Of a stretch of DNA of 64,000 nucleotides, positions 22,248-29,721 are shown piece by piece. A model generated the notes under the pieces. The model was not told the origin of the DNA, did no database searches, and saw only the letters and a program-made list of their open reading frames with translations. The stretch is taken from the NCBI GenBank assembly GCA_021604505.1, contig BQJC01000001.1, forward strand, positions 894,218 to 958,217, given 5' to 3'. The translations under genes and the position numbers were made by a program. The stretch's first letter is position 1, and each line of letters starts with the position of its first letter. Origin of the DNA: Nitrospinaceae bacterium. GTDB lineage: Bacteria > Nitrospinota > Nitrospinia > Nitrospinales > VA-1.

Positions 22248-23099
22248 ATGGCCGGAATTATTATTCAACCCTCGGTTCTGGGGCCCAGGAAAGAGAACCC
22301 AACGACCTCAATTTCCGAGCTGTACCACGAAAACAGCAAACTGCATCCCTCCATCCCCACCGAGATGATCGCTCCCGGCAATTACACCGAAACCGAAATT
22401 CTGGCAATGGCCAGAGGCTACAAACAGTACCGGTTGGCGCCGCAAATCAAGCTCCCTGAAAAGGACAGCTTGCCAGCCAATGAGAAAAGCATAGATGAAG
22501 TGGTGGCCTCCCGAAGATCCGTCCGAAGTTTTAGCGACCAGGCCCTGAGCTTGAAAGAATTATCCAAACTCCTTCAGCAAAGTTATGGGATCACTGGAGA
22601 AATCAGCCTTCCAGATGGAGGAACGATCGCCCTGCGAGCTTCCCCTTCAGGAGGCGCCCTTTACCCTGCGGAAATCTATCTTGGCATCAGAAAGGTTGAA
22701 GGACTCGAGCCGGGAATTTATCACTACAACGTTCCAGATCACGCGCTTGAATTATTGATACCAGGAGATCCCACGGAAAAACTTCATGAAGCCTGCTGTC
22801 AGCAGGAGTATACCCAGCAGGCGGCGGTGGTATTTTTAATCTCAGGGGTTTTCCAACGCACCAAACGAAAATACGGCGAGCGCGGCTACCGCTATGTATT
22901 TCTGGATGTCGGCCACCTGGCGCAGAACATCTATATTTCCAGCACCGCACAGGATCTTGCCGTAATGACAACCTGCGGTTTTTTCGATGACGTGGCCAAC
23001 CAATTACTTCGTATTGACGGAATCGATGAAGCGACCCTGTATGTGGCGTTTGTAGGAAAGAAAAAAGAAACAAAGGAATCCAAAACTGGACCCGAATAG
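22248..23099 (+). CDS. SagB-type FMN-dependent azoline dehydrogenase
   Basis: 283 residues of the nitroreductase-like SagB family, which oxidises azolines to aromatic azoles using FMN. Visible signatures: SRRSVRSF at 88-95 (FMN phosphate contacts), SPSGGALYPAEIYLG at 132-146, the RKYGERGYRYVFLDVGHL stretch with Lys208-Tyr209 in the position of the catalytic Lys-Tyr pair of azoline oxidases, and AQNIYI. Twenty bases separate it from the YcaO gene, so it closes the operon. Its presence implies the final product carries aromatic thiazoles/oxazoles rather than azolines. The C-terminal tail is Lys/Glu-rich and of unknown use. Confidence 0.92.
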   Translation: MAGIIIQPSVLGPRKENPTTSISELYHENSKLHPSIPTEMIAPGNYTETEILAMARGYKQYRLAPQIKLPEKDSLPANEKSIDEVVASRRSVRSFSDQALSLKELSKLLQQSYGITGEISLPDGGTIALRASPSGGALYPAEIYLGIRKVEGLEPGIYHYNVPDHALELLIPGDPTEKLHEACCQQEYTQQAAVVFLISGVFQRTKRKYGERGYRYVFLDVGHLAQNIYISSTAQDLAVMTTCGFFDDVANQLLRIDGIDEATLYVAFVGKKKETKESKTGPE

Positions 23100-23109
23100 T
23101 TGAGCAACG

Positions 23110-24423
23110 TTATTTCAATTGAGCAAATGCGTTTTCCGTGACGGCAATACCCAAAGCTTCTATTTCCCCTTTTGCAAGGGTCGACAACGTGCCGGTGATC
23201 CAGAGTTCTATCTTCCGATTCGGGTCGACGCGATGGTTCGCTTCCGCCAACTCCTGAATCCATTCCGCCGCCGGACGCGACCACACCCCATAATCTACGA
23301 GAAGAGCCATGACCAGCTTGTTGTCCTGAGTGACCGCCATGGGCAATCCACGAGTCGGGCCGATGACGAATTCCTTTATGGGAGAGATGTTCTCATTATA
23401 TTCGGCAAGCAGTTCAGCGATCCGCTGGAACAGAAAGGCGTCTTCAAAAGACTCGGCAGAACCGGCCCGGTAGATGAACTTGTCAATGTCCCTGGTTCCG
23501 TTCATCGTATACAGCGCATCGACCAGAATGGATTCGTGCCGGGGAGAGTAATAAGGGTGTTCCAAAAATTTTTCGATCAGCCCTTCCCTGGAAACCATTT
23601 TTTGAAGTTTTTCCCGGTTTATTTTTCTAAGATCTTCCGGGGCATTATCCCGCAAGATCTGGTTGACGCGTGAAGAGCTTTTGGTCAAACTCAAAACCCT
23701 GACCGGGGTCATCGCCAGGCTCACGACCAGTCCCCCGCTGTAAGCCGCCCACGCAATGCTGTTGAGTTCACTTTGCAAAGCCTGATTGGTCGAATAAACA
23801 TCCACCCCTAGCTGATAAGCAAGCTTGCGTTTGCTTTCGGAGAAACCGATCAACTCTTTGCCGACGTTGTCTTCCGCTTCCTCCCGGTTCCCCTGCACCA
23901 TTTCTCCCACACGGGTGATGTAACGCCACAACCCCCTGGGGACGCTCGCCACGGTGTCCACAGGACTGGTGACAAGGTTTTTGGCAAAGGAGAAAGGGGC
24001 GGTTGCGGCGTTTTTTGCGGCTTTTCCAAACTCCTTGGTTTTTTTTAATTCCTCCATGGCCGCCAGGGCGTGAGCTTCCTGCACCCGTTTCCGAAGCGTG
24101 TCATCGCCCTGAATGTCCATAATGAAATAATCCGTATGGATACGGTATCGGTTGGTGAAGCCAAAAGTATCTACTTTTTCATCCACACGGTGATGCTTGC
24201 TTTTGAATAACTCTGGCGGCAGGTATTGACTGGCCTTAAGGATAGGAGGGTTTTCGTAATCCGAATCCCTTCCTTCGATGACCCGGGGTTGCGACAAAGT
24301 GTCAAACACGGATTGATTCTGATTGGGCGCCGCAAAAGCCGTCGTCCCACTGCCTTGCAGAACAAAAAGACAGATCAACACCCTGATTCCCCATTGTTTA
24401 AAGTAGAAAATTTTTCCCCACAT
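23110..24423 (-). CDS. Exported protein of unknown function
   Basis: 437 residues, not recognised. A signal peptide (WGIRVLICLFVLQGSGTTAF, cleavage near FAAPN) indicates export. The middle has an amphipathic helical region (EEAEDNVGKELIGFSESKRK) and a hydrophobic segment (AYSGGLVVSLAMTPVRVLSL), and the C-terminal 200 residues are mixed alpha/beta. It converges on the RiPP operon with only 10 bases between stops, so it belongs to its own transcript. There is no direct evidence that it takes part in RiPP maturation or immunity. Confidence 0.6.
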   Translation of the reverse strand: MWGKIFYFKQWGIRVLICLFVLQGSGTTAFAAPNQNQSVFDTLSQPRVIEGRDSDYENPPILKASQYLPPELFKSKHHRVDEKVDTFGFTNRYRIHTDYFIMDIQGDDTLRKRVQEAHALAAMEELKKTKEFGKAAKNAATAPFSFAKNLVTSPVDTVASVPRGLWRYITRVGEMVQGNREEAEDNVGKELIGFSESKRKLAYQLGVDVYSTNQALQSELNSIAWAAYSGGLVVSLAMTPVRVLSLTKSSSRVNQILRDNAPEDLRKINREKLQKMVSREGLIEKFLEHPYYSPRHESILVDALYTMNGTRDIDKFIYRAGSAESFEDAFLFQRIAELLAEYNENISPIKEFVIGPTRGLPMAVTQDNKLVMALLVDYGVWSRPAAEWIQELAEANHRVDPNRKIELWITGTLSTLAKGEIEALGIAVTENAFAQLK

Positions 24424-24790
24424 GAGTCACTCATCTCCAAAAAACAATCCGCTTATCCTGGTATGGACCATGAAATCGAGTCTAGCACAGGTGCTCATTA
24501 AAAAACAAAATGCACCAAACGGTAAATCTTGATCGTGAGGAATAGTGATCCGACGGATGCAGGAGGTTTTGTTATGGGAGGCGGGTCAGTTCAAGGTGGG
24601 AGAATCGAAGGTGAAGAAGAATGTAGCCAGGAAAAGAATCGACCCCTTTGTAGACCCCTTTTGGGGATGAAGCGTCCGAGGAACGGATCGCCAGAAGAAG
24701 AATAGGTCTTCTATTTCAAGTCCAAACCTGTAAACGCTTTTCCCAACCAATCCATATAATTTTTGAGGAAAATAGGATGGAATGGCCCGT
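24424..24790. other. Intergenic region between two minus-strand genes
   Basis: 367 bases containing the presumed promoter of the exported-protein gene near 24424. A 71-codon open frame on the minus strand here has no supporting start, homology or codon pattern. A small palindrome around CCCCTTTTGGGG (24656-24667) lies downstream of the nitrilase-like gene and might aid termination. Confidence 0.35.
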
Positions 24791-25669
24791 CTATATTTCA
24801 ACCACCGTTTTGTACTCTCCTAAATCGACTTTAAGACCGTTGTCCTGACTTCTGGAACAGGGGACCGTGAAGGTTCCATTTTGAGTCAGTTGCAACATGC
24901 TTTGGAAATTCCAATACTGGTCATCTGGATAGATCGCGCTTGACGTGTTCACCTTTTGAATCAATTCAAATTTTTTATAGGGAACCGGTTCTGGATTGCC
25001 AGAAAAACTTTGTAGCATTTTTTTTGTGAGCGGAACCAGGCCATCTTTGACTTTTTGATAGGTGTTGCATAGAAATCCTTGCTTGAATATTTCTGTTTTA
25101 ACCGTGTAGTCAATCAGGTTTGCCGCGGAACCTTCCGCGCCATTTCCGAAGTTTGCGGGACACAGAATCGCATCGGATTCAAGGGCGCTTCGGTCAAACA
25201 ATTGCAGGACATAAAGGTCGGAGCAAATAAAAAAGGTTGTTCTGTATGTTTCACCGTTTTGCCTCAGAGCCACCTTGTTTAATCGTGAGTAGGGGGCCAC
25301 GTTTATTTTCGGGGAACGAGCGTCGAGATGATTCATTTCAAAAGATTGGGGCGTGATTTTGGCCTGTGGTGAATAAACCTCCCCGGTCCGGGAAAAAATA
25401 AACAATGTATTGTAATTTGTGTTTGGACGGGCATCGGGCAAGTCCAGTCCACGGTGATTGAGTGTCGTGATAATTGTAATTTTTTTTTCGACAGCCCTCT
25501 GCGCTAAAACCCGGTAAGCTTTTAGCGACCCTTCCTGTGTATAGGCTCCAAATTCAGGAAACAGAAAAGTTTCTCCAGCCATCGCGGTGTCAGTCTGATC
25601 GAGGATTTCCTTAAGTTGGTTGTCCTCTCCAGACATGCCAAAGGTTTTCAGAGCAATTTTTAAAGCCAT
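24791..25669 (-). CDS. Nitrilase-superfamily (carbon-nitrogen hydrolase) protein
   Basis: About 292 residues. The nitrilase Glu-Lys-Cys triad is recognisable: Glu in TFLFPEFG, Lys in YSPQAKITP, and Cys in FFICSDLYV. The family hydrolyses amides, nitriles or carbamoyl groups in the cytoplasm. The substrate is unknown. It is the last gene of the minus-strand acyl-CoA operon, 10 bases after the crotonase gene, so it may act on an amide-bearing intermediate of that pathway; that is inference. The ATG at 25669 is preferred to a TTG at 25711 inside the upstream gene. Confidence 0.7.
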   Translation of the reverse strand: MALKIALKTFGMSGEDNQLKEILDQTDTAMAGETFLFPEFGAYTQEGSLKAYRVLAQRAVEKKITIITTLNHRGLDLPDARPNTNYNTLFIFSRTGEVYSPQAKITPQSFEMNHLDARSPKINVAPYSRLNKVALRQNGETYRTTFFICSDLYVLQLFDRSALESDAILCPANFGNGAEGSAANLIDYTVKTEIFKQGFLCNTYQKVKDGLVPLTKKMLQSFSGNPEPVPYKKFELIQKVNTSSAIYPDDQYWNFQSMLQLTQNGTFTVPCSRSQDNGLKVDLGEYKTVVEI

Positions 25670-25679
25670 AACCAAGTGT

Positions 25680-26729
25680 TCAGTTTCCCATATATATTGG
25701 TAGGGTCTCAAGAGGATTATCAGAAAGAATCGAATTTATCCCGGTGCATCTATCCTGGGTTTTCATTAATTCACAACATAACTCGACTTCTTCCAAGGCC
25801 ATATCGCTTATCCTTTTCTCAGCTTGCCAGTTTATCGTTTCATACTTGTTGACGAGATCAAAAACGGCTGTTACCGCGGCGGGTGCTATTGGCTTGCCTA
25901 AAATCTCTAACTGATTGCGTATGTATTGTTTGACCTCGTCCGGTTCCATTTGGCCATTGGAGGTTTTATTTTTTTTCAGTTTTCGGGACACTTCCTCAAG
26001 CAAATTTTGGTATCGGTTGGTATCGGTCCGCGTGCTGATCATTTTATCGAGCGTTTGTCTATCGACCAAATCGCGAATTTCGGCTGGTGGTCCAACCGCT
26101 GCGGCGGTTGCTATTTCCAGCGCTTGTTCAAAAATTGAATTCTGTGGAAAAATTCCTTGAATCAAACCCGCTTCCAACATTTGTCGAGCGCCAATTGGAT
26201 CGCCCGTAGCGGTCAGGTAAAGGGTGTTTGCTTTTGTGGAACGGAGGAGGACATTTAAAATGCCATTCCATCCCGGGATGATACCCAGGTTGCTCTCTGA
26301 AAATTGAATGGTGGTTTCCGGAGTGCAAACACAGTATCGGGCCATCAGCGGCCACTCGACCGAACCTCCAAAACGCTTTCCATTCATAATGGAAACCGTC
26401 CTTTTTTTTCTGGAGAGTGCCTTGATTTTTAGATCCAACCGGGCGCCCGCCATTAAATAATCATGGACCTGATTGGAGTCGATCTTGCCCGCAAAAAGTC
26501 TGAGGTCCGCACCGGCGTGAATTTTACCTGTGGATCCGCAAAATATAATGAAAGATAAACCTTCCTCCAAAGCAATGTCGCCCACGGCTCGATCTGCTTC
26601 CCTTAAAACTTCGAGAGGAATGGTGTTGACTTTTTTGTCGGGGCTTTCGATTTTTAGCAGGATGCCTTTTTTACCGTTGTGTTCCACCTCTGAGGCTCTT
26701 ACATAATTTCCTGACAGGATTTCAGACAT
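25680..26729 (-). CDS. Enoyl-CoA hydratase/isomerase (crotonase) family protein
   Basis: 349 residues; the first 250 form a crotonase fold with the oxyanion-hole strand IHAGADLRLFAG, the NGKRFGGSVEWPLMARY motif (Glu in the first catalytic position) and FSESNLGIIPGWNG (second catalytic Glu). Both acids suggest hydratase activity. The protein is longer than classic hydratases; the extra C-terminal 100 residues (KKNKTSNGQMEPDEVKQYIR and on) resemble the length of 3-hydroxyisobutyryl-CoA hydrolase-type crotonases, so a hydrolase role is an alternative. Fifth gene of the acyl-CoA operon, 105 bases after the acyl-CoA dehydrogenase gene. Confidence 0.8.
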   Translation of the reverse strand: MSEILSGNYVRASEVEHNGKKGILLKIESPDKKVNTIPLEVLREADRAVGDIALEEGLSFIIFCGSTGKIHAGADLRLFAGKIDSNQVHDYLMAGARLDLKIKALSRKKRTVSIMNGKRFGGSVEWPLMARYCVCTPETTIQFSESNLGIIPGWNGILNVLLRSTKANTLYLTATGDPIGARQMLEAGLIQGIFPQNSIFEQALEIATAAAVGPPAEIRDLVDRQTLDKMISTRTDTNRYQNLLEEVSRKLKKNKTSNGQMEPDEVKQYIRNQLEILGKPIAPAAVTAVFDLVNKYETINWQAEKRISDMALEEVELCCELMKTQDRCTGINSILSDNPLETLPIYMGN

Positions 26730-26834
26730 GGCTATAGAGTATCTCTAGCAATTGATATTTTTTGGCTGTTGCAATCGCCGACCCCTTGTTTAAAGGGGTT
26801 GGCTCATGTCCCAGATCGAATTTTGCGAGACGCC

Positions 26835-28187
26835 CTACAAACCCTTTTGGGATTTATATTTTTTAATTTCCATATGAGCGATGGTGTTTTCCAACACCTC
26901 GGGAACGGCCTCTCCAAAATAATACAGCCAACTGTCCAGGTAATGCTTCATGGCCCGGTTTTCTTTTACCACTGAGCTTGCTCCCCATATTTTAATGAGG
27001 TAGTTGCAGGATTTTTGCGCAACCAGAGATGCCTTGAGTTTTGCGTTATTTGAAGCGATCACATAATTCCATAACAAGTTTTGATTCTCCGGGTCCAAAT
27101 CAAACTGTTCTTTCAACCAGGCGGCCCGCAAAGTCATATCGCGCGCCGCGTTTATCTCCATGGACAATTCGGCTATCCTGGCTTTGGTTCGGTCATATTC
27201 GATTAAATGTTTTTGCCTGGCTTTTTTCCCTTCTACAGCATTCTCTAAAAATTCCTCGAAGGCTCGCTGGGCCAATCCCGTTGCCAAAGCCGCAATGGTA
27301 ATGCGTCCGGAATTTAGCATTCTGATGGCATAACGCATACCGTCTCCGACGTTTCCAACCCGGTTCTGTATTGGAATCTCGACGTCCTTTAATACCAGCT
27401 CTCCAAAGGAAGAGTTTTCGACGACACGTTTTTCAAAGACCTGGCCGACTCTGAACCCAGGGGTTTCCCGCTCAACCAGAAATAAAGAAATCCGGTTTGA
27501 GGAATCGTCAGAGGTTCGGGCAAAGATGGCGTATACATTTGCAGTTTCCGCATTGGTGATCCAGAATTTGCTCCCATTGAGAGTGTAGCCGTTGCCATTA
27601 GAGTCAGCGGCCGCCCGGGTCGTCATTTCCTGCATGATGTTGGACCCGGAGGCGGAGACCTCGGACAAACAAAATGCGGCCAGCTTTTCTCCAGAGATTA
27701 TTTGCTTGAGGGTCGCCAGACAATAATCTGACAAGTCACCGGATTCATGGTTGAACCGTAAACCTTCGCACACGGTGTTCGAGATGGCGTAACGGACCCC
27801 TATGCTTGGAGAGGCTTTTCCCAGTGTTTCGAGAAAAGAGATAAATAACGGGTAAGGCAGGCCGAGGCCTCCCAATTCCTCAGAAAAAGCCATTCCGACC
27901 AGTCCTGATTCGACAATCCGTTGATACACTTCCTGGGGAATTTTCTGCTGGCTTTTTATTTCATCGATGCTTTGTTCTATCGTCTCCCAATCAAAACGAT
28001 TCTTATCCTTCAAAACGGATTTAATTTCGGAGAATGGGTTTTTAGCGCGCTGAACCTCTGTGTCCAATTCAGCCGGTAAAACCTTTTTTTCTACGAAGGT
28101 TCCAAAAGATTCCAGCATTTCCAGATAAGTTTTGTCGTTGTAAAGCATCTGGAGCCATTCTTTTTGTCCCTGGGTTATGTAGCTCAT
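26835..28187 (-). CDS. Acyl-CoA dehydrogenase-family protein with atypical active site
   Basis: 450 residues. The family is clear from the middle-domain motifs FCLSEVSASGSN and GYTLNGSKFWITNAETANVY and the helix LNSGRITIAALATGLAQRAF. FAD-dependent family members oxidise acyl-CoA to enoyl-CoA, passing electrons to ETF. Two usual positions for the catalytic Glu look altered: the C-terminal YEGT motif reads YFGE, and the isovaleryl-type position (ERLVLA in that subfamily) reads GRITIA. The alignment is by eye, so activity may rely on another residue or the enzyme may be specialised. Three bases after the 3-hydroxyacyl-CoA dehydrogenase stop, hence co-translated. Confidence 0.85.
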   Translation of the reverse strand: MSYITQGQKEWLQMLYNDKTYLEMLESFGTFVEKKVLPAELDTEVQRAKNPFSEIKSVLKDKNRFDWETIEQSIDEIKSQQKIPQEVYQRIVESGLVGMAFSEELGGLGLPYPLFISFLETLGKASPSIGVRYAISNTVCEGLRFNHESGDLSDYCLATLKQIISGEKLAAFCLSEVSASGSNIMQEMTTRAAADSNGNGYTLNGSKFWITNAETANVYAIFARTSDDSSNRISLFLVERETPGFRVGQVFEKRVVENSSFGELVLKDVEIPIQNRVGNVGDGMRYAIRMLNSGRITIAALATGLAQRAFEEFLENAVEGKKARQKHLIEYDRTKARIAELSMEINAARDMTLRAAWLKEQFDLDPENQNLLWNYVIASNNAKLKASLVAQKSCNYLIKIWGASSVVKENRAMKHYLDSWLYYFGEAVPEVLENTIAHMEIKKYKSQKGL

Positions 28188-28190
28188 GGA

Positions 28191-29108
28191 TCACTCCATT
28201 TTCAAATAACGTTCCAGGTCATGGTTGACCTTTTGCGGTTTATTTTGTTTCCAAAGATAAAACCCGGTTCCACACTTGTTTCCGTAGAGGCCTGCTTCGA
28301 CCAGCCGGGTCAATAAAGGAGCGGGTTTAAACCGTTCCCCCAACTCATCCTCTAAAACGGAAAGAATGTGATGAGTGGTATCGTTTCCAATTAAATCTGA
28401 CAGGACCAATGGGCCCATGGAATGATTCAGGCAATGTATGGCGCCATTGTCCACATCTTCTATGGTTGAAGTCCCTTCTCCCACGACGGTTATGGCTTCG
28501 TTGATGAAAGGCATCAGCATTCGATTGATCACAAAACCGGCCCGGTCCGAAGAATAGATGGGTTCTTTTAACAGGTTTCGAACAAATTTCTGAGTTTTAT
28601 GGCAGGCGTCTTCAGAAGTTTTCAAACCCCGTATGATCTCCACTCCATGCATTAAAGGTACAGGATTCATGAAATGCAGACCGATGACATTTTCGGGATG
28701 ACTCGTATTGGAAGCAATTTCGGTAATTGGAATGGAGGAGGTATTCGAAGCCAATATCGTCTGGCCGTCGCAGTGAGCGCTCAGTTGTTTGAATAATTTA
28801 TTTTTTTCTTCACGGTCTTCAATGATCGCTTCGATGATGAGGAAGGAATCTTGCAGTCCTTCCAGGGTTTCTATAATGGAAACTCTTGCAATGGAGGCCT
28901 GAGCCGATTCCTGCGAGAGCTCGCCTTTGCTTGCCAGACGCTCCAGGTTTTTCTTTATCGTGACCAGGCCAGCTTGTTTTTTTTCCGGGTCGCTGTCGTA
29001 CAAAACCACCTGGAAACCGTTTTGAGCCGCTGTTTGAGCGATACCGCAACCCATGGTTCCGGCTCCGATCACAGATATTTTATTCTCTCCCAGGATTGTT
29101 TTTTTCAT
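28191..29108 (-). CDS. 3-hydroxyacyl-CoA (3-hydroxybutyryl-CoA) dehydrogenase
   Basis: 305 residues, close to the usual size of stand-alone HBD enzymes. It oxidises 3-hydroxyacyl-CoA with NAD. Visible: Rossmann motif VIGAGTMGCGIAQTAA at about 14-29, an Asp at the end of strand 2 (LYDSDPEKK) favouring NAD, the ASNTSSIPITEIA segment, the catalytic His in IGLHFMNPVPLMHGVEI, and the C-terminal domain DRAGFVINRMLMPFINEA. Third gene of the operon; 11 bases separate it from the upstream DUF35 gene. It supplies the third beta-oxidation step for the operon's acyl-CoA substrate. Confidence 0.9.
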   Translation of the reverse strand: MKKTILGENKISVIGAGTMGCGIAQTAAQNGFQVVLYDSDPEKKQAGLVTIKKNLERLASKGELSQESAQASIARVSIIETLEGLQDSFLIIEAIIEDREEKNKLFKQLSAHCDGQTILASNTSSIPITEIASNTSHPENVIGLHFMNPVPLMHGVEIIRGLKTSEDACHKTQKFVRNLLKEPIYSSDRAGFVINRMLMPFINEAITVVGEGTSTIEDVDNGAIHCLNHSMGPLVLSDLIGNDTTHHILSVLEDELGERFKPAPLLTRLVEAGLYGNKCGTGFYLWKQNKPQKVNHDLERYLKME

Positions 29109-29119
29109 TTAAAAAATTT

Positions 29120-29719
29120 CTAAACCCGATAGTTTTTGCTTTCGACATAACCTGAAGGAAAGTTTTCTAAAGCGGTTCCCAGAAGAACCCACATGACGTC
29201 GCTTGCATTTGATGCTGGCTTTTTCCTGAAAACCGGCCGGACTTCATCTCCTTTTTTCAGATTCTTATAATCTTCCGAAAGCACCATCCCCGCCACCAAC
29301 GTGTCCAACTCGGTATTTTCATTGTCAGGTAAAATGGCTTTAATCCAGGCAACCGTTACTGGAAGTTGATCCATGAAACTGATGCCCGCAAGATCGACGG
29401 CGGTGGAAAGCGTTTCGACAATAAAACGGGTGTCTCCCGGCAGTTCCTGCCAATGGGTTGCTGCGTAACATTCCGGACAATCAGCCCGGGGAACTTGAAA
29501 GCGCAAGGGTTTTAGATCATCATGATCCTGGGCTTTATCACAGAAGGTATAAAGGAGCCGGGCCTGCTCTGCCTCCATGATTCCCTGAATATAACGAGAT
29601 ATTCCCCCGTAACTTTTCTTGTATTTGATATGGACTTCACGTTGAACGATCACCACATCCGTGTGTGCGTGTTGATAGGCTTTATCCTGGCGATTTAAAA
29701 TCGTGTCCTTTACCGGCAT
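29120..29719 (-). CDS. DUF35 OB-fold acyl-CoA-associated protein, partner of the thiolase-like protein
   Basis: About 199 residues. The N-terminal half holds a short helical and rubredoxin-like zinc region (ADCPECYAATHW has one CxxC pair; the second pair is not obvious). The C-terminal half is the OB fold (TLVAGMVLSEDYKNLKKGDE, then VRPVFRKK). DUF35 proteins form complexes with thiolase-superfamily enzymes, channelling CoA intermediates in archaeal mevalonate synthesis or supporting steroid side-chain aldolases. The start at 29719 is two bases after the stop of the thiolase-like gene, indicating stoichiometric co-expression; a TTG at 29728 is the alternative. Confidence 0.8.
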   Translation of the reverse strand: MPVKDTILNRQDKAYQHAHTDVVIVQREVHIKYKKSYGGISRYIQGIMEAEQARLLYTFCDKAQDHDDLKPLRFQVPRADCPECYAATHWQELPGDTRFIVETLSTAVDLAGISFMDQLPVTVAWIKAILPDNENTELDTLVAGMVLSEDYKNLKKGDEVRPVFRKKPASNASDVMWVLLGTALENFPSGYVESKNYRV

Positions 29720-29721
29720 AT

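Noticed and set aside
24586-24801. 71-codon minus-strand frame
   Set aside because: No ribosome-binding site or recognisable domain; overlaps the end of the nitrilase-like gene.
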